A stretch of DNA of 39,179 bases, taken from positions 1 through 39,179 of the forward strand of contig CANQKC010000025.1 of the NCBI GenBank assembly GCA_947624305.1. Reading direction: 5' to 3'. This document shows, in pieces, positions 1 to 8,860 of this stretch. Both the position numbers and the translations under genes were made by a program. Positions within the stretch are counted from its first letter, which is position 1, and every line of letters begins with the position of its first letter. This DNA is from an uncultured Monoglobus sp. Its GTDB lineage: Bacteria; Bacillota; Clostridia; Monoglobales; Monoglobaceae. The notes below the pieces were generated by a model. The model did not search any database. It saw only the letters and a program-made list of their open reading frames with translations, and was not told where the DNA came from.

Positions 1-2
1 CT

Positions 3-47
3 AAGGCGATTGAAGCAGACAAATTGATAGAATTAAATTTTGGGTAA
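3..47 (+). CDS. 3' end of an unidentified coding sequence (cut by window edge)
   Basis: An open frame runs from the window edge to a TAA at 45-47 and would end in ...ADKLIELNFG. Fourteen residues are too few to name a family. Because ribH follows and no promoter is visible between, an upstream riboflavin-pathway gene is possible, but the residues do not match any RibBA or RibE ending I know. It could also be chance. Confidence 0.3.
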   Translation, partial: KAIEADKLIELNFG

Positions 48-74
48 ATTTTGACTGCACATTTCTTGACAAGT

Positions 75-556
75 CCATATCCGCCCCTATGGTGTAGGGC
101 GGCATGCCCACATGCCGCCGGCCGGATGTGGGCATCCGGCCCTACGACGATGTTACGCTCCCCCAAGGGTAGCCTTTAGGGACGTCGAGGGCGCCGTCCC
201 CTACGACCATAATGCCAAAATTCATAAGAGACGGAGGTGGCGGACTAATTGCTATTCTCTAATCGCTAATCACTATGTTGGCGGATAATATCCGCCCCTA
301 CGGTGTAGGGCGGTATGCCCACATGCCGCCGGCCGGATGTGGGCATCCGGCCCTACGACGATGTTACGCTCCCCCAAGGGGAGCCTTTAGGGACGTCGAG
401 GGCGCCGTCCCCTACGACCATAATGCCAAAATTCATAAGAGACGGAGGTGGCGGACTAATTGCTATTCGCTAATCGCTAATCACTATGTTGCGGATAATA
501 TCCGCCCCTACGGAGGGGTCCTATTCACTATTCACTAATCGCTAATCACTATGTTA
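75..556. repeat. Tandemly duplicated block (period about 210 bp) of hairpin modules and heptad arrays
   Basis: Bases from about 75 to 280 recur almost exactly at about 286 to 490 (offset 210-211), and a third partial copy starts at 491. Each unit carries short hairpin modules bounded by GTAGGG or CCCTAC: the GGCGGATAATATCCGCC palindrome (mutated in the first unit), a GGCGGCATG/CATGCCGCC hairpin, a GGCCGGATG/CATCCGGCC hairpin, and a GACGTC...GGCGCC module. Each unit ends in a five-unit 7-nt array (244-278, 455-489, 520-554). No gene is credible in this 520-bp stretch; the open frame at 275-538 is repeat sequence. Confidence 0.9.
520..554 (+). repeat. Five-unit heptad array abutting the ribH ribosome binding site
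   Basis: Five consecutive 7-mers of the type RCTAWTC (CCTATTC, ACTATTC, ACTAATC, GCTAATC, ACTATGT) end one base before the AGGAGG at 556-561 that serves ribH. The ATG inside the last unit opens a five-codon frame whose TAA lies immediately before the ribH start (TAAAATG). Confidence 0.8.
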
Positions 557-569
557 GGAGGTTTTTAAA

Positions 570-1037
570 ATGAAAATTTATGAAGGAAAAGTTGTAAACG
601 AGCCGAGGATCAGGGTCGGGATCGTCGCGTCAAGGTTTAACGAGTTCATCGTGTCAAAGCTTGTGAGCGGCGCGGAGGACGCGCTGAGACGGCACAATGT
701 CGCGGATGACGATATAGAGCTGGCGTGGGTGCCGGGCGCTTTTGAGATCCCGCTGATCGCGTCAAAAATGGCGGAAAGCGGAAAATATGACGCGGTGATC
801 TGCCTCGGCGCGGTGATCCGCGGAGCCACCTCGCACTATGACTATGTTTGCAATGAGGTGTCAAAGGGGATAGCCGCCGGGTCGCTCAAAAGCGGAGTGC
901 CGATCATGTTCGGCATACTCACGACCGACAATATCGAGCAGGCCGTGGAGCGCGCCGGAACCAAAGCCGGCAACAAGGGCTATGACTGTGCTCTCGGTGC
1001 GATCGAAATGGTTAATTTGATAAGAGAAATGAATTAA
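570..1037 (+). CDS. ribH: 6,7-dimethyl-8-ribityllumazine synthase
   Basis: RibH condenses 5-amino-6-ribitylamino-uracil with 3,4-dihydroxy-2-butanone 4-phosphate to form lumazine, the penultimate step of riboflavin synthesis, in the cytoplasm. The protein has 155 residues, the normal length. Seen in it are the substrate-binding SRFNEF segment (residues 21-26), WVPGAFEIP (53-61), and [14 protein letters not shown] with the catalytic-type histidine at 89. The ATG at 570 is preceded by AGGAGG at 556-561. No promoter is visible in the repeat block upstream, so it is probably co-transcribed with a gene outside the window. It ends in a terminator shared with the convergent AbrB-type gene. Confidence 0.97.
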   Translation: MKIYEGKVVNEPRIRVGIVASRFNEFIVSKLVSGAEDALRRHNVADDDIELAWVPGAFEIPLIASKMAESGKYDAVICLGAVIRGATSHYDYVCNEVSKGIAAGSLKSGVPIMFGILTTDNIEQAVERAGTKAGNKGYDCALGAIEMVNLIREMN

Positions 1038-1047
1038 CAGTAAAACC

Positions 1048-1084
1048 AAAAAGAGCTATGAAGCATTGCCTCATAGCTCTTTTT
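1048..1084. terminator. Bidirectional intrinsic terminator between ribH and the AbrB-type gene
   Basis: AAAGAGCTATGA (1050-1061) pairs with TCATAGCTCT plus Ts (1071-1082) across a 9-nt loop. It has A-runs before and T-runs after, so it works on both strands. The stop codon of the minus-strand gene lies in the stem. Confidence 0.85.
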
Positions 1085-1322
1085 CGAGCGCGGAGACAGC
1101 GGCGATACAGTTGCGGCAAATGTGAGAGCCGCTGATTTCCGTCAGATTTTTTGGCGAGCCGCAGATTGCGCATTTTAGAGCTTTTCGGCGCAGAACGATC
1201 TGTCCGATCTCGTCCATAAGCGTCACGTCAAGCTTTTCCTCCCCGGTTATGCCTATCATTTTGCGCATATACTTCGGTATTGTTATTCTTCCGCTATTGT
1301 CGATCATTTTTTCGCAGCGCAT
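1071..1322 (-). CDS. AbrB/SpoVT-type transcription regulator with C-terminal zinc ribbon
   Basis: An 83-residue protein. Its first half (about residues 6-50, GRITIPKYMRKMIGI followed by LDVTLMDE and QIVLRR) is the swapped-hairpin DNA-binding fold of AbrB, Abh and SpoVT, transition-state and sporulation regulators of Firmicutes. Its second half carries CAIC-x(14)-CRNC, which should form a small zinc ribbon. The ATG at 1322 is preceded by AAAGGAGG. It has its own promoter about 230 nt upstream and a long structured leader. SpoIIID lies just upstream on the same strand but is separated by a terminator. Which genes it controls cannot be told from sequence. Confidence 0.85.
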   Translation of the reverse strand: MRCEKMIDNSGRITIPKYMRKMIGITGEEKLDVTLMDEIGQIVLRRKALKCAICGSPKNLTEISGSHICRNCIAAVSALEKEL

Positions 1323-1543
1323 GGTAAATCCTCCTTTGGGTTAAATAAAAAAGCGCGGCAAACGCCGCGCAAAAAACGCAGCTTGGTTTGCAGCAAAAAT
1401 TAAACCCATATGCATATCGAAATACCTTATAAACATCGAAAAACCAACAGGCGATTATTACCAAGCGTGCATTTTTTAACAAACGCACGACCGGCGGTTT
1501 TAAGATGATAGATATTTGATAATGGATATTTAATTAATGCTGC
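1323..1543 (-). promoter_or_regulatory. Long structured 5' leader with terminator-like hairpin before the AbrB-type gene
   Basis: From the predicted start near 1543 the untranslated leader is about 220 nt. It contains a 9-bp hairpin with a 6-nt loop (1466-1489), a long-range 7-bp complement (1460-1466 with 1381-1387, which competes with the first hairpin by one base), and a strong GCGCGGC/GCCGCGC hairpin at 1353-1370 followed on the minus strand by TTTTTTATTT, directly before the ribosome site. This is the architecture of an attenuator or riboswitch. I do not recognise the aptamer class. Confidence 0.55.
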
Positions 1544-1549
1544 GAGACT

Positions 1550-1578
1550 ATTCTAACACAATACGACAAAAAAGTAAA
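1550..1578 (-). promoter_or_regulatory. Sigma-A-type promoter for the AbrB-type gene
   Basis: On the minus strand, TTTACT (1573-1578), a 17-bp spacer and TAGAAT (1550-1555) lie between the spoIIID terminator and the leader. They imply a start near 1543. Confidence 0.65.
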
Positions 1579-1630
1579 TAGAATTATTGAGACTTTTTTC
1601 GACAAAATTTTGATTTAAAGCTTGCGATAT

Positions 1631-1654
1631 AAAAAAGGCCGATTAATTTCGGCC
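1631..1654 (-). terminator. Intrinsic terminator of spoIIID
   Basis: GGCCGA/TCGGCC stem (1637-1642 with 1649-1654) with a 6-nt loop and a T6 run on the minus strand, 27 bases beyond the spoIIID stop codon. Confidence 0.85.
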
Positions 1655-1681
1655 TCTGAAGGGCGCGGGACAAATCCGGCG

Positions 1682-1948
1682 CTATGCGGTTTTGTTTATT
1701 TTTATCGTTTTATATTTTTCTTTGGTGGCGTTGCCGCCGCGTATGTGTCTTTCGTTTTTATTTTCAAGCAGAACAGAGCCCACCTCGGCGGCCAGCGCCG
1801 GGTTTATCCTTTTCAGGCGCTGAGTGACGTCTTTGTGGACGGTGGACTTTGATATTCCGAATTTTTTCGCCGCTTCGCGAACCGTGCACTTGCTGTCGGC
1901 TATGTATTCGCCGAGCGCCACGGTCCGTTCCTCTATGTAGGTTTTCAA
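1682..1948 (-). CDS. spoIIID: Stage III sporulation transcription regulator SpoIIID
   Basis: SpoIIID is the small DNA-binding protein that, in the mother cell, activates and represses part of the sigma-E regulon and prepares for sigma-K. The 88-residue product has the family's YIEERTVALGEYI start, the helix-turn-helix REAAKKFGISKSTVHKDV (about residues 24-41), and the basic tail HIRGGNATKEKYK. I start it at TTG 1948 because GGGAGG lies 9 nt upstream; the in-frame ATG further up (1969) has no ribosome site and would add residues unlike the family. A sigma-E-like promoter lies 31 bp upstream. It diverges from the V-ATPase operon. Confidence 0.95.
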   Translation of the reverse strand: MKTYIEERTVALGEYIADSKCTVREAAKKFGISKSTVHKDVTQRLKRINPALAAEVGSVLLENKNERHIRGGNATKEKYKTIKINKTA

Positions 1949-1978
1949 GTCGTTCGCCTCCCAAAACATTGTTGATAA

Positions 1979-2008
1979 AGCATATGAAGTATATTTCTTA
2001 AATATTAC
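1979..2008 (-). promoter_or_regulatory. Candidate sigma-E promoter of spoIIID
   Basis: The minus strand shows GTAATATT (2001-2008), a 14-bp spacer and CATATGCT (1979-1986). These match the mother-cell sigma-E pattern (KMATATT, about 14 bp, CATACAAT). In Bacillus subtilis spoIIID is sigma-E dependent, so the match is meaningful. Confidence 0.65.
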
Positions 2009-2074
2009 AATATATATTAAAATCGGGCTGTCGGAAAATAATGTTAAAAATAGTTTAAAAATCACAAAAAACGC

Positions 2075-2103
2075 TTTACAAGCGAGCAGAAAACGGATAT
2101 AAT
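2075..2103 (+). promoter_or_regulatory. Sigma-A promoter of the V-ATPase operon
   Basis: TTTACA (2075-2080), 17-bp spacer, perfect TATAAT (2098-2103), 38 nt before the first operon gene. Confidence 0.85.
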
Positions 2104-2141
2104 AACTAATTAAGGAAAATAATCGGAGGATGGTGATTTTT

Positions 2142-2450
2142 ATGCCTATGGACACGGTTAAAAAACTTGTGGGCGCCGAGGACGCGGCCTATGAGGCCGA
2201 AAACAAGGCCAAGGCCGCTGCCGAGGCTTCCGTGGCCGCCGCGAAGGAAGAGGCGGAGCGGATTGTTGAAAAGGCGAAGGAAGACGCCGCGCAGATGCTG
2301 AAGGACGCCAAGGCGCGGGCCGACGAAGCCGCGGGAAAGCTCAAGAGCGAGTATGACGCGCGTCTTAAAAAGCAGGCCGATAAGCTCGGCGGCGAGGTCA
2401 AAGGCGCGAAAGACAAGGTAATTAAGATAATAATGGATGAACTGATTTAG
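2142..2450 (+). CDS. V-type ATPase peripheral-stalk subunit, H/G-like
   Basis: A 102-residue, Ala/Lys/Glu-rich protein predicted to be almost entirely coiled coil (about residues 15-90, with repeats such as EEAERIVEKAKEDAAQ). It belongs to the short subunit class called H or G in prokaryotic V/A-ATPases, which pairs with subunit E to form the peripheral stalk holding A3B3 against subunit I. ATG 2142 is preferred over ATG 2130, which overlaps the GGAGG at 2125-2129; the later start leaves 12 nt. It is first in the operon, 11 nt before ntpI. The low-complexity sequence makes naming by family less certain than for its neighbours. Confidence 0.85.
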   Translation: MPMDTVKKLVGAEDAAYEAENKAKAAAEASVAAAKEEAERIVEKAKEDAAQMLKDAKARADEAAGKLKSEYDARLKKQADKLGGEVKGAKDKVIKIIMDELI

Positions 2451-2461
2451 GGGGTGAGTAT

Positions 2462-4498
2462 ATGGCAAAGCTTCCTATGAAGCAGGTCCGCATATACGGA
2501 CTAAAAAGCCACAGAAAAGCCATTCTGGAGGCGCTGCAAAGGTTCGGCGTGCTTGAGCCGATAAGCAAGGATCTGAGCGAGCTCGGTTTCAGCAAGACCG
2601 ACACCGCGAAATCAGCGGCCACATTCGCAAAAGCGGCGGAGACCATAAACGGCGCGGTTGACGTGCTGGAGCGGTACGCCCCGGAGAAAAAGCCGCTGCT
2701 GTCGATGCTCGGCGGAAAGAAAATGCTGAGCGTCAGCCAGTATTACAACACGGTAGACAACGCGGGCAGGGCGCTTGACATAGCCAGAGAGATCAATGAG
2801 CTGTCAAAAAACAACTATGAGCTCGAGGCCGACATAGCAAAATGCGAGAGCGCGATAACGTCGCTCGAGCCGTGGTCGGGCCTTGACATACCAATGGATT
2901 TCAAGGGCACCAAAAAGACCCGCGCGCTTATCGGAACCTTTCCCGAGGAAAAGACGGTCGCCGACATTTTGAATGGAATTAACGAGGCTCTCGCGGGCGA
3001 GGGCAAGGCGGACGATCCGCTTTACGCGGTTGACGTGAATGTGCTGCGCGCCGAAACGAGCTTCACAAACGCGTGCGTGTTCTGCCGCAGGGAAAAGAGC
3101 GGCGAGATCGAGACATGCCTCAGGAACATGGGCTTCGCGAGGCCCGCTTATGTGACGGGCAGGCCGCCGCTTGAGGAAGCGGAGAAACTCAAAAAACAGA
3201 TCAAGGACGACCGCGCCCTTATCGAAAAGAACTCAAAGCGTATCGAGACGCAGACAAAGCACAGGGATCTGCTCAAATTCATGGTTGACTATTACAACAT
3301 GAGAATTGAGAAATACGAGACGCTGGGCGACACCAATCAGAGGGAAAAATTCTTTGTGATCTACGGCTATGTGCCCGAAAAATACTGCGCGCGCCTTGAG
3401 GATGAGCTGACGCGAAAATATGACGCGGCGGTCGAGATAGGCGAGCCGGGCAAAGAGGATGAGCCGCCCGTGCTGCTCCACAACAATCCGTTTTCGGAGC
3501 CCGTGGAGTCGGTGCTTGAGACATACAGCATGCCCGGAAAATTTGAGATAGACCCGACGTTTATCATGTCGCTGTTTTATTACTTCCTGTTCGGCATGAT
3601 GCTGTCAGACGCGGGCTACGGCCTTTTGATGATAGTCGGCTGCGCGTTTTTGGTGCTCAGGTTCCGCGACATGGCACCCGGCACAAGAAAGGCGCTTAAA
3701 ATGTTCTTCTGGTGCGGCATTTCAACGTTTATTTGGGGAATTCTGTTCGGAGGATTTTTCGGAGACGCGATACCGGTAATCTCAAGAACGTTCTTCGGCC
3801 ATGAGGTCGCATTCCCGGCGCTCTGGTTCGAGCCGATCAAGGACCCGATGCGGATGCTTATATTCGCGTTCCTGGTGGGAATTATTCATCTGTTCACCGG
3901 ACTCGGAATAAAGTTTTATCAGATGGTCAAGGACGGCGATGTTAAAGGCGCAATTTATGACGTTATATTCTGGTACCTGCTGGTTGGCGGCGGAATTGTG
4001 TATCTGCTGTCGATGCAGATGTTCGTGGATATGGCGGGGCTTTCGTTCAAGCTTCCGCCGGCTGCGGGGACTGCCGCGGCGATATGCGCGGGCATAGGCG
4101 CGCTGGGAATAATCCTGTTCGCGGGCAGATCGTCAAGGAACCCCGCGAAGCGCGTCGCCAAAGGCCTTTACGAGCTGTACGGCGTGACGAGCTATTTAAG
4201 CGACATCCTGTCTTATTCAAGACTGCTCGCGTTGGGTCTCGCGACCGGGGTTATCGCGCAGGTGTTTAATCAGATGGGAAGCATGTTCGGCGGCGGCCCG
4301 ATCGGAGCGATCTGCTTCATACTGGTGTTCGTGATCGGCCACGCTCTCAATATGGCGATCAACCTTTTGGGCGCTTACGTCCACACAAACAGACTTCAGT
4401 TTGTGGAATTCTTTGGTAAATTTTATGAAGGCGGCGGCAGGAAATTTTCACCCTTCACCGCCAATACAAAATATTATAAATTCAAGGAGGAAAATTAG
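2462..4498 (+). CDS. ntpI: V-type ATP synthase subunit I (a-type membrane subunit)
   Basis: This 678-residue protein forms the ion half-channels and anchors the peripheral stalk. The N-terminal cytoplasmic half (about 1-360) is coiled-coil rich. The C-terminal half holds about seven to eight membrane segments, starting at FIMSLFYYFLFGMML. The family's essential arginine lies in SDILSYSRLLALGLATG (about residue 585), which faces the rotor glutamate. The ATG at 2462 follows GGGGTGAG. Its stop abuts the ntpK start by one base pair, typical of tight coupling. Confidence 0.96.
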   Translation: MAKLPMKQVRIYGLKSHRKAILEALQRFGVLEPISKDLSELGFSKTDTAKSAATFAKAAETINGAVDVLERYAPEKKPLLSMLGGKKMLSVSQYYNTVDNAGRALDIAREINELSKNNYELEADIAKCESAITSLEPWSGLDIPMDFKGTKKTRALIGTFPEEKTVADILNGINEALAGEGKADDPLYAVDVNVLRAETSFTNACVFCRREKSGEIETCLRNMGFARPAYVTGRPPLEEAEKLKKQIKDDRALIEKNSKRIETQTKHRDLLKFMVDYYNMRIEKYETLGDTNQREKFFVIYGYVPEKYCARLEDELTRKYDAAVEIGEPGKEDEPPVLLHNNPFSEPVESVLETYSMPGKFEIDPTFIMSLFYYFLFGMMLSDAGYGLLMIVGCAFLVLRFRDMAPGTRKALKMFFWCGISTFIWGILFGGFFGDAIPVISRTFFGHEVAFPALWFEPIKDPMRMLIFAFLVGIIHLFTGLGIKFYQMVKDGDVKGAIYDVIFWYLLVGGGIVYLLSMQMFVDMAGLSFKLPPAAGTAAAICAGIGALGIILFAGRSSRNPAKRVAKGLYELYGVTSYLSDILSYSRLLALGLATGVIAQVFNQMGSMFGGGPIGAICFILVFVIGHALNMAINLLGAYVHTNRLQFVEFFGKFYEGGGRKFSPFTANTKYYKFKEEN

Positions 4499-4987
<489 letters not shown>

Positions 4988-5037
4988 GAGGCGCCCTCCG
5001 GCGGTTTGATCTTGCCGATCGAAAAAGCCGGGGCGGC

Positions 5038-5062
5038 GGGCGGATAATATCCGCCCCTACGG
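5038..5062. repeat. Copy of the dispersed GGCGGATAATATCCGCC module inside the V-ATPase operon
   Basis: A 17-nt near-perfect palindrome with the usual CCCTACGG tail sits in the 182-nt gap between ntpK and ntpE. The rest of the gap (to about 5150) has a GTAGGGG...CGTCCC module. It splits an otherwise tightly packed operon. No terminator is evident. Confidence 0.85.
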
Positions 5063-5169
5063 TAGACGGACTTCGCGGCAAACGGTGATATTGCGCGGAT
5101 GAACGGATTTCGTAGGGGAGATGCGCCCGCGGCGTCCCTTAACAGAGATGTAAAAAGGAGTTTGATATT

Positions 5170-5760
5170 ATGCAAAACCAAGTTGGCGGACTCAGCGTCA
5201 TTCTGGATCAGATAGAAAAAGAGTCAAAGGCCGTTATCGCCGAGACGGAGTCAAAGGCGAAAGAAGAGACCGACAGGATTTTGGCCGCTGCCAAGGCCGA
5301 GGCGGAGAAAATAACCGCCGAGGCAAAGACCGCCGCGGACAAGGCTTACGGCGACGCTTTGGAGCGCGACAAAAACGCTATGGAGCACAGCCTGACCCAG
5401 AGTCTGCTGGCCGAAAAGCAGAGACTGCTGGACGGAGTCATATCCGAGTCGGTCAAGTCTATCGGCGGGATCGACGGTTATTATGACTTTTTGAAGGATC
5501 TGGCCCGCAGGTACCTCGGTGACGGAGCGGGCAGGCTTTTGATGTCCGAAAACGATATAAAAAATATGCCGGACGACTTTAAGGAGTTTGTTAAGTCCGA
5601 GTTCCCGAAGCTTGAGGCGGAGGCTTCAGGCCGCGTTGAGTCGGGCTTTATCGCGGTGTATGACGACATTGACATAGAGGAAAACTGCACGCTGGCCGAG
5701 TTGGCGGACGCCAATATGGACAGCATCAAGGAAAAGGTGCAGAATATACTTTTTAAATAA
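5170..5760 (+). CDS. ntpE: V-type ATP synthase subunit E
   Basis: A 196-residue peripheral-stalk subunit. The first half (about residues 10-100) is coiled coil, rich in Ala, Glu and Lys (KAKEETDRILAAAKAEAEKI). The C-terminal half (about 105-196) is the globular head that caps the A3B3 hexamer. AAAAGGAG lies 7 nt before the ATG. It is expected to form a heterodimer with the H/G-like product of the first operon gene. Confidence 0.94.
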   Translation: MQNQVGGLSVILDQIEKESKAVIAETESKAKEETDRILAAAKAEAEKITAEAKTAADKAYGDALERDKNAMEHSLTQSLLAEKQRLLDGVISESVKSIGGIDGYYDFLKDLARRYLGDGAGRLLMSENDIKNMPDDFKEFVKSEFPKLEAEASGRVESGFIAVYDDIDIEENCTLAELADANMDSIKEKVQNILFK

Positions 5761-5775
5761 TCGGGAGGTGATTTT

Positions 5776-6744
5776 GTGGCTGAGCAATACACATACGCGG
5801 TGTCGAGAATTCATGCCAGAGAGCTTGATCTGCTTTCCGCCTCGGATATCGAGCAGATCTTGGGAAGCGCCGACTACCGCGAGGCCATGCGCTATCTTGC
5901 CGGCAAGGGCTACGGAAACGGAGAGGAATATTCCGATTACGAGCTGATGATCAAAGACGAGACCGACAAGATGTGGGCGCTGATAACCGAGCTCATTCCC
6001 GATAAGGAGCCGTTTGAGACGCTGCTGCGGCAGACCGACTTCCATAACCTCAAGGCCGCTATCAAGGCGGTGTATACCTCGGAGAATACCGAGGGCTGCT
6101 TTGAGGACGGAGGAAGCGTGGAGCCCGAAGTCATTCTCGAGGCGGTGAAGCTTAAAAATTACGGCGATCTGCCCGAGTTTCTGGCAGGCACCGCGGAGTC
6201 CGCGGTCGAGATATTCTTAAAAACCGGCGACGGGCAGGAATGTGACATAGCGGTCGACAAGGCCTGCCTTGAGACGATCATGATGGAGGGAGAAGCCTCC
6301 GGCGTTAAGGTAATTCGCGATTACGCCGAGCTTCTGACGGTGCTCAGCGACATAAAGATCGCGGTCAGGGCGGCCCTCACCGGAAAGACAAAGGGCTTTG
6401 CGGAACGCGCGCTGGCCGAGTGTAAGACGCTTGACGTCTCAAGCCTCGCGGACGCGGCGTCAAAAAACGCCGACGAAGTCTTTAAATATCTGGAACACAC
6501 CGATTACCGCGAGGCGGCGGAGGCGATAAAGACCTCAATGTCCGAGTTTGAGAAATGGGCGGATAACAAGATCATGGAGCTTATCCGCGGCCAGAAGGCA
6601 AATCCGTTCACGATCGCTCCGATCTTCGCATATATTCTGGCGAAGCGGAACGAGACAAGGGCGGTGCGCATAGCTCTCTCGGGCAAAAAGAATGACCTTG
6701 ACATGGGGCTTATCAGAGAAAGGATTCGTGATTTGTATGTATAG
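5776..6744 (+). CDS. ntpC: V-type ATP synthase subunit C (d-type)
   Basis: This 322-residue soluble subunit sits on the c-ring as a funnel and links the central shaft to the rotor. The product starts with YTYAVSRIHARELDLLSASDIEQIL and ends in MGLIRERIRDLYV, both characteristic of the C/AC39 family, and is helical throughout. The start is GTG at 5776 with GGGAGGTG upstream. It overlaps ntpF by 8 nt, so translation is probably coupled. Confidence 0.94.
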   Translation: MAEQYTYAVSRIHARELDLLSASDIEQILGSADYREAMRYLAGKGYGNGEEYSDYELMIKDETDKMWALITELIPDKEPFETLLRQTDFHNLKAAIKAVYTSENTEGCFEDGGSVEPEVILEAVKLKNYGDLPEFLAGTAESAVEIFLKTGDGQECDIAVDKACLETIMMEGEASGVKVIRDYAELLTVLSDIKIAVRAALTGKTKGFAERALAECKTLDVSSLADAASKNADEVFKYLEHTDYREAAEAIKTSMSEFEKWADNKIMELIRGQKANPFTIAPIFAYILAKRNETRAVRIALSGKKNDLDMGLIRERIRDLYV

Positions 6745-7057
6745 CATTGCGGTTATGGGCGACAGGGACAGCGTGGCCGGGTTCGGTGCGCTCGGACTTG
6801 AGACCCGTTTTACAGACGAGCCCCGGGAAACAATGAAAACCTTCAGACAGCTCGCGTCAAGCGGCAGATACGCGGTGATTTATATCACCGAAAAGGCAGC
6901 CGCGATGATCAGCGACGAGATCGAAAAATACAACGAGGCCATGCTGCCGGCCGTGATTTTAATTCCCGGCGTTTCGGGAAACACCGGAATGGGAATTGCG
7001 GGCGTTAAGAAATCGGTTGAAAAAGCTGTCGGCTCGGATATAATATTTAACGATTAG
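6737..7057 (+). CDS. ntpF: V-type ATP synthase subunit F
   Basis: A 106-residue central-stalk subunit. MYSIAVMGDRDSVAGFGALGLETRF is the Rossmann-like N-terminal start of the family, YITEKAA lies mid-protein, and the VILIPGVSGNTGMG stretch is also conserved. It binds subunit D in the rotating shaft. I use the ATG at 6737, inside the end of ntpC; starts further upstream add residues unlike the family. Confidence 0.93.
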   Translation: MYSIAVMGDRDSVAGFGALGLETRFTDEPRETMKTFRQLASSGRYAVIYITEKAAAMISDEIEKYNEAMLPAVILIPGVSGNTGMGIAGVKKSVEKAVGSDIIFND

Positions 7058-7089
7058 TAAAAAATCAAGATTTTTAGGATGTGATAAAT

Positions 7090-8859
7090 ATGGCGAAAGG
7101 AATAATTAAAAAGGTCGCCGGCCCGCTGGTTATTGCCGAGGGTATGCGCGAGTGCAATATGTACGACGTTGTCCGCGTCGGCGAGCAGCACCTGATCGGT
7201 GAGATAATCGAGATGCACGGCGACAGAGCCTCGGTCCAGGTTTACGAGGAGACCTCGGGACTCGGCCCCGGCACTCCCGTTGAGACCACCGGAATGCCGC
7301 TCAGCGTTGAGCTCGGCCCCGGACTCATCGGAAGTATTTTTGACGGAATACAAAGACCTCTTGATGATATAATGAAGATCGCGGGCAACAATCTGCGCCG
7401 CGGCGTTGAGGTCCCTTCCCTCAAGCGGGACAAGAAATGGGACTTTGAGGCGTCGGCCAAGGCCGGCGACAAGGTAACGGGCGGCGACGTGCTCGGAACC
7501 GTGCGCGAGACCGAGGTCGTTACGCAGAAGATAATGGTGCCCCCGGGAATTGAGGGCGCGGTGAAGTCGATAAAATCGGGCGGCTTTAAGGTTGATGAGA
7601 CCGTCGCGGTGATTGAGACCGCCGACGGCGACAAAGAGGTCACTCTTATGCAGAAGTGGCCTGTGCGCCGCGGCAGACCGTACGCGGAAAAGCTCCCGCC
7701 CGCGATGCCGCTGGTTACCGGACAGAGAGTTATCGACACGATGTTCCCCATTGCCAAGGGCGGCGTGGCGGCGGTTCCCGGCCCGTTCGGAAGCGGAAAG
7801 ACGGTCGTTCAGCACCAGCTCGCAAAGTGGGCCGACGCTGACATAGTCGTTTACATCGGCTGCGGCGAGCGCGGCAACGAGATGACCGACGTTCTGAACG
7901 AGTTCCCCGAGCTTGTTGACCCGAAAACAGGAAAGTCGCTTATGGAGAGAACGGTGCTTATCGCCAACACCTCGGATATGCCGGTTGCGGCGCGCGAGGC
8001 CTCAATATATACCGGAATAACGATCGCGGAGTATTTCCGCGACATGGGCTATTCGGTGGCGCTTATGGCCGACTCGACCTCCCGCTGGGCCGAGGCCCTG
8101 CGCGAGATGTCGGGCCGTCTTGAGGAAATGCCCGGCGAGGAAGGCTATCCCGCGTATCTGGGCAGCCGTCTCGCGCAGTTCTACGAGCGCGCGGGCCGCG
8201 TGATAACAATCGGCAGCGAGGGCAGCGAAGGCGCGCTCTCGGTTATCGGAGCCGTTTCGCCTCCCGGCGGAGACATATCAGAGCCGGTTTCTCAGGCGAC
8301 CTTGAGAATAGTTAAGGTGTTCTGGGGCCTTGACGCGAATTTGGCGTATAAGAGGCACTTCCCGGCGATCAACTGGCTCACGAGCTACTCGCTTTACCTT
8401 GACACGATGGAAAGCTGGTTCAACGAGAATGTGCAGCCCGACTGGATGAAATTGAGGAACGAGATCATGCATCTGCTCCAGGAGGAGTCGGAGCTTGACG
8501 AGATCGTTAAGATGGTCGGCATGGACGCGCTGTCGCCCACCGACAGAATTAAGCTTGAGGCGGCGCGCAGCGTCCGCGAGGACTTCCTGCACCAGAACGC
8601 CTTCCACGAGATCGACACGTTCTCGCCGCTTGAAAAGCAGTATTATATGATGCGGCTGATGATCGACTATTACAAGAACTGCACCGAGGCGCTCAATGTC
8701 GGCGCCGACGTTGAGGCGCTGGTGGCGATGCCCGTGCGCGAGCAGATCGGCCGTTTTAAGTACTACAACGAGGACAACATCACGGGCGAATATGAAAAAG
8801 TCCGCGATGAGATCAAGAGCGAGATAAACCAAATTCTTTCCGAAAGGGAGGCGGACTGA
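7090..8859 (+). CDS. ntpA: V-type ATP synthase catalytic subunit A
   Basis: The catalytic subunit of the A3B3 head, hydrolysing or making ATP in alternate A/B interfaces. It has 589 residues. Seen are the N-terminal beta-barrel (GPLVIAEGM), the A-specific insertion (about 115-185), the P-loop GPFGSGKT (231-238), the downstream GERGNEM, and the [24 protein letters not shown] segment common to all V/A-type A subunits. ATG 7090 is chosen because AGGATGTGA precedes it; the GTG at 7081 lies within that ribosome site. One base separates it from ntpB. Confidence 0.98.
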   Translation: MAKGIIKKVAGPLVIAEGMRECNMYDVVRVGEQHLIGEIIEMHGDRASVQVYEETSGLGPGTPVETTGMPLSVELGPGLIGSIFDGIQRPLDDIMKIAGNNLRRGVEVPSLKRDKKWDFEASAKAGDKVTGGDVLGTVRETEVVTQKIMVPPGIEGAVKSIKSGGFKVDETVAVIETADGDKEVTLMQKWPVRRGRPYAEKLPPAMPLVTGQRVIDTMFPIAKGGVAAVPGPFGSGKTVVQHQLAKWADADIVVYIGCGERGNEMTDVLNEFPELVDPKTGKSLMERTVLIANTSDMPVAAREASIYTGITIAEYFRDMGYSVALMADSTSRWAEALREMSGRLEEMPGEEGYPAYLGSRLAQFYERAGRVITIGSEGSEGALSVIGAVSPPGGDISEPVSQATLRIVKVFWGLDANLAYKRHFPAINWLTSYSLYLDTMESWFNENVQPDWMKLRNEIMHLLQEESELDEIVKMVGMDALSPTDRIKLEAARSVREDFLHQNAFHEIDTFSPLEKQYYMMRLMIDYYKNCTEALNVGADVEALVAMPVREQIGRFKYYNEDNITGEYEKVRDEIKSEINQILSEREAD

Positions 8860-8860
8860 T

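Noticed and set aside
275..538. Open frame of 87 codons across the repeat block upstream of ribH
   Set aside because: It consists of dispersed repeat modules, has no ribosome site, and similar peptides would arise at every repeat copy.
244..556. CRISPR array
   Set aside because: Repeat units are 7 nt or 210 bp and there are no unique spacers or cas genes.
1682..2155. Longer 157-codon version of spoIIID
   Set aside because: The extra N-terminal part has no ribosome site, spans the sigma-E-like promoter and is unlike SpoIIID; TTG 1948 has GGGAGG upstream.
7054..7815. Long minus-strand open frames opposite the V-ATPase genes (also 8278-8832, 9770-10333)
   Set aside because: They are mirror frames of GC-rich codons in ntpA and ntpB, with no promoter, ribosome site or recognisable family.
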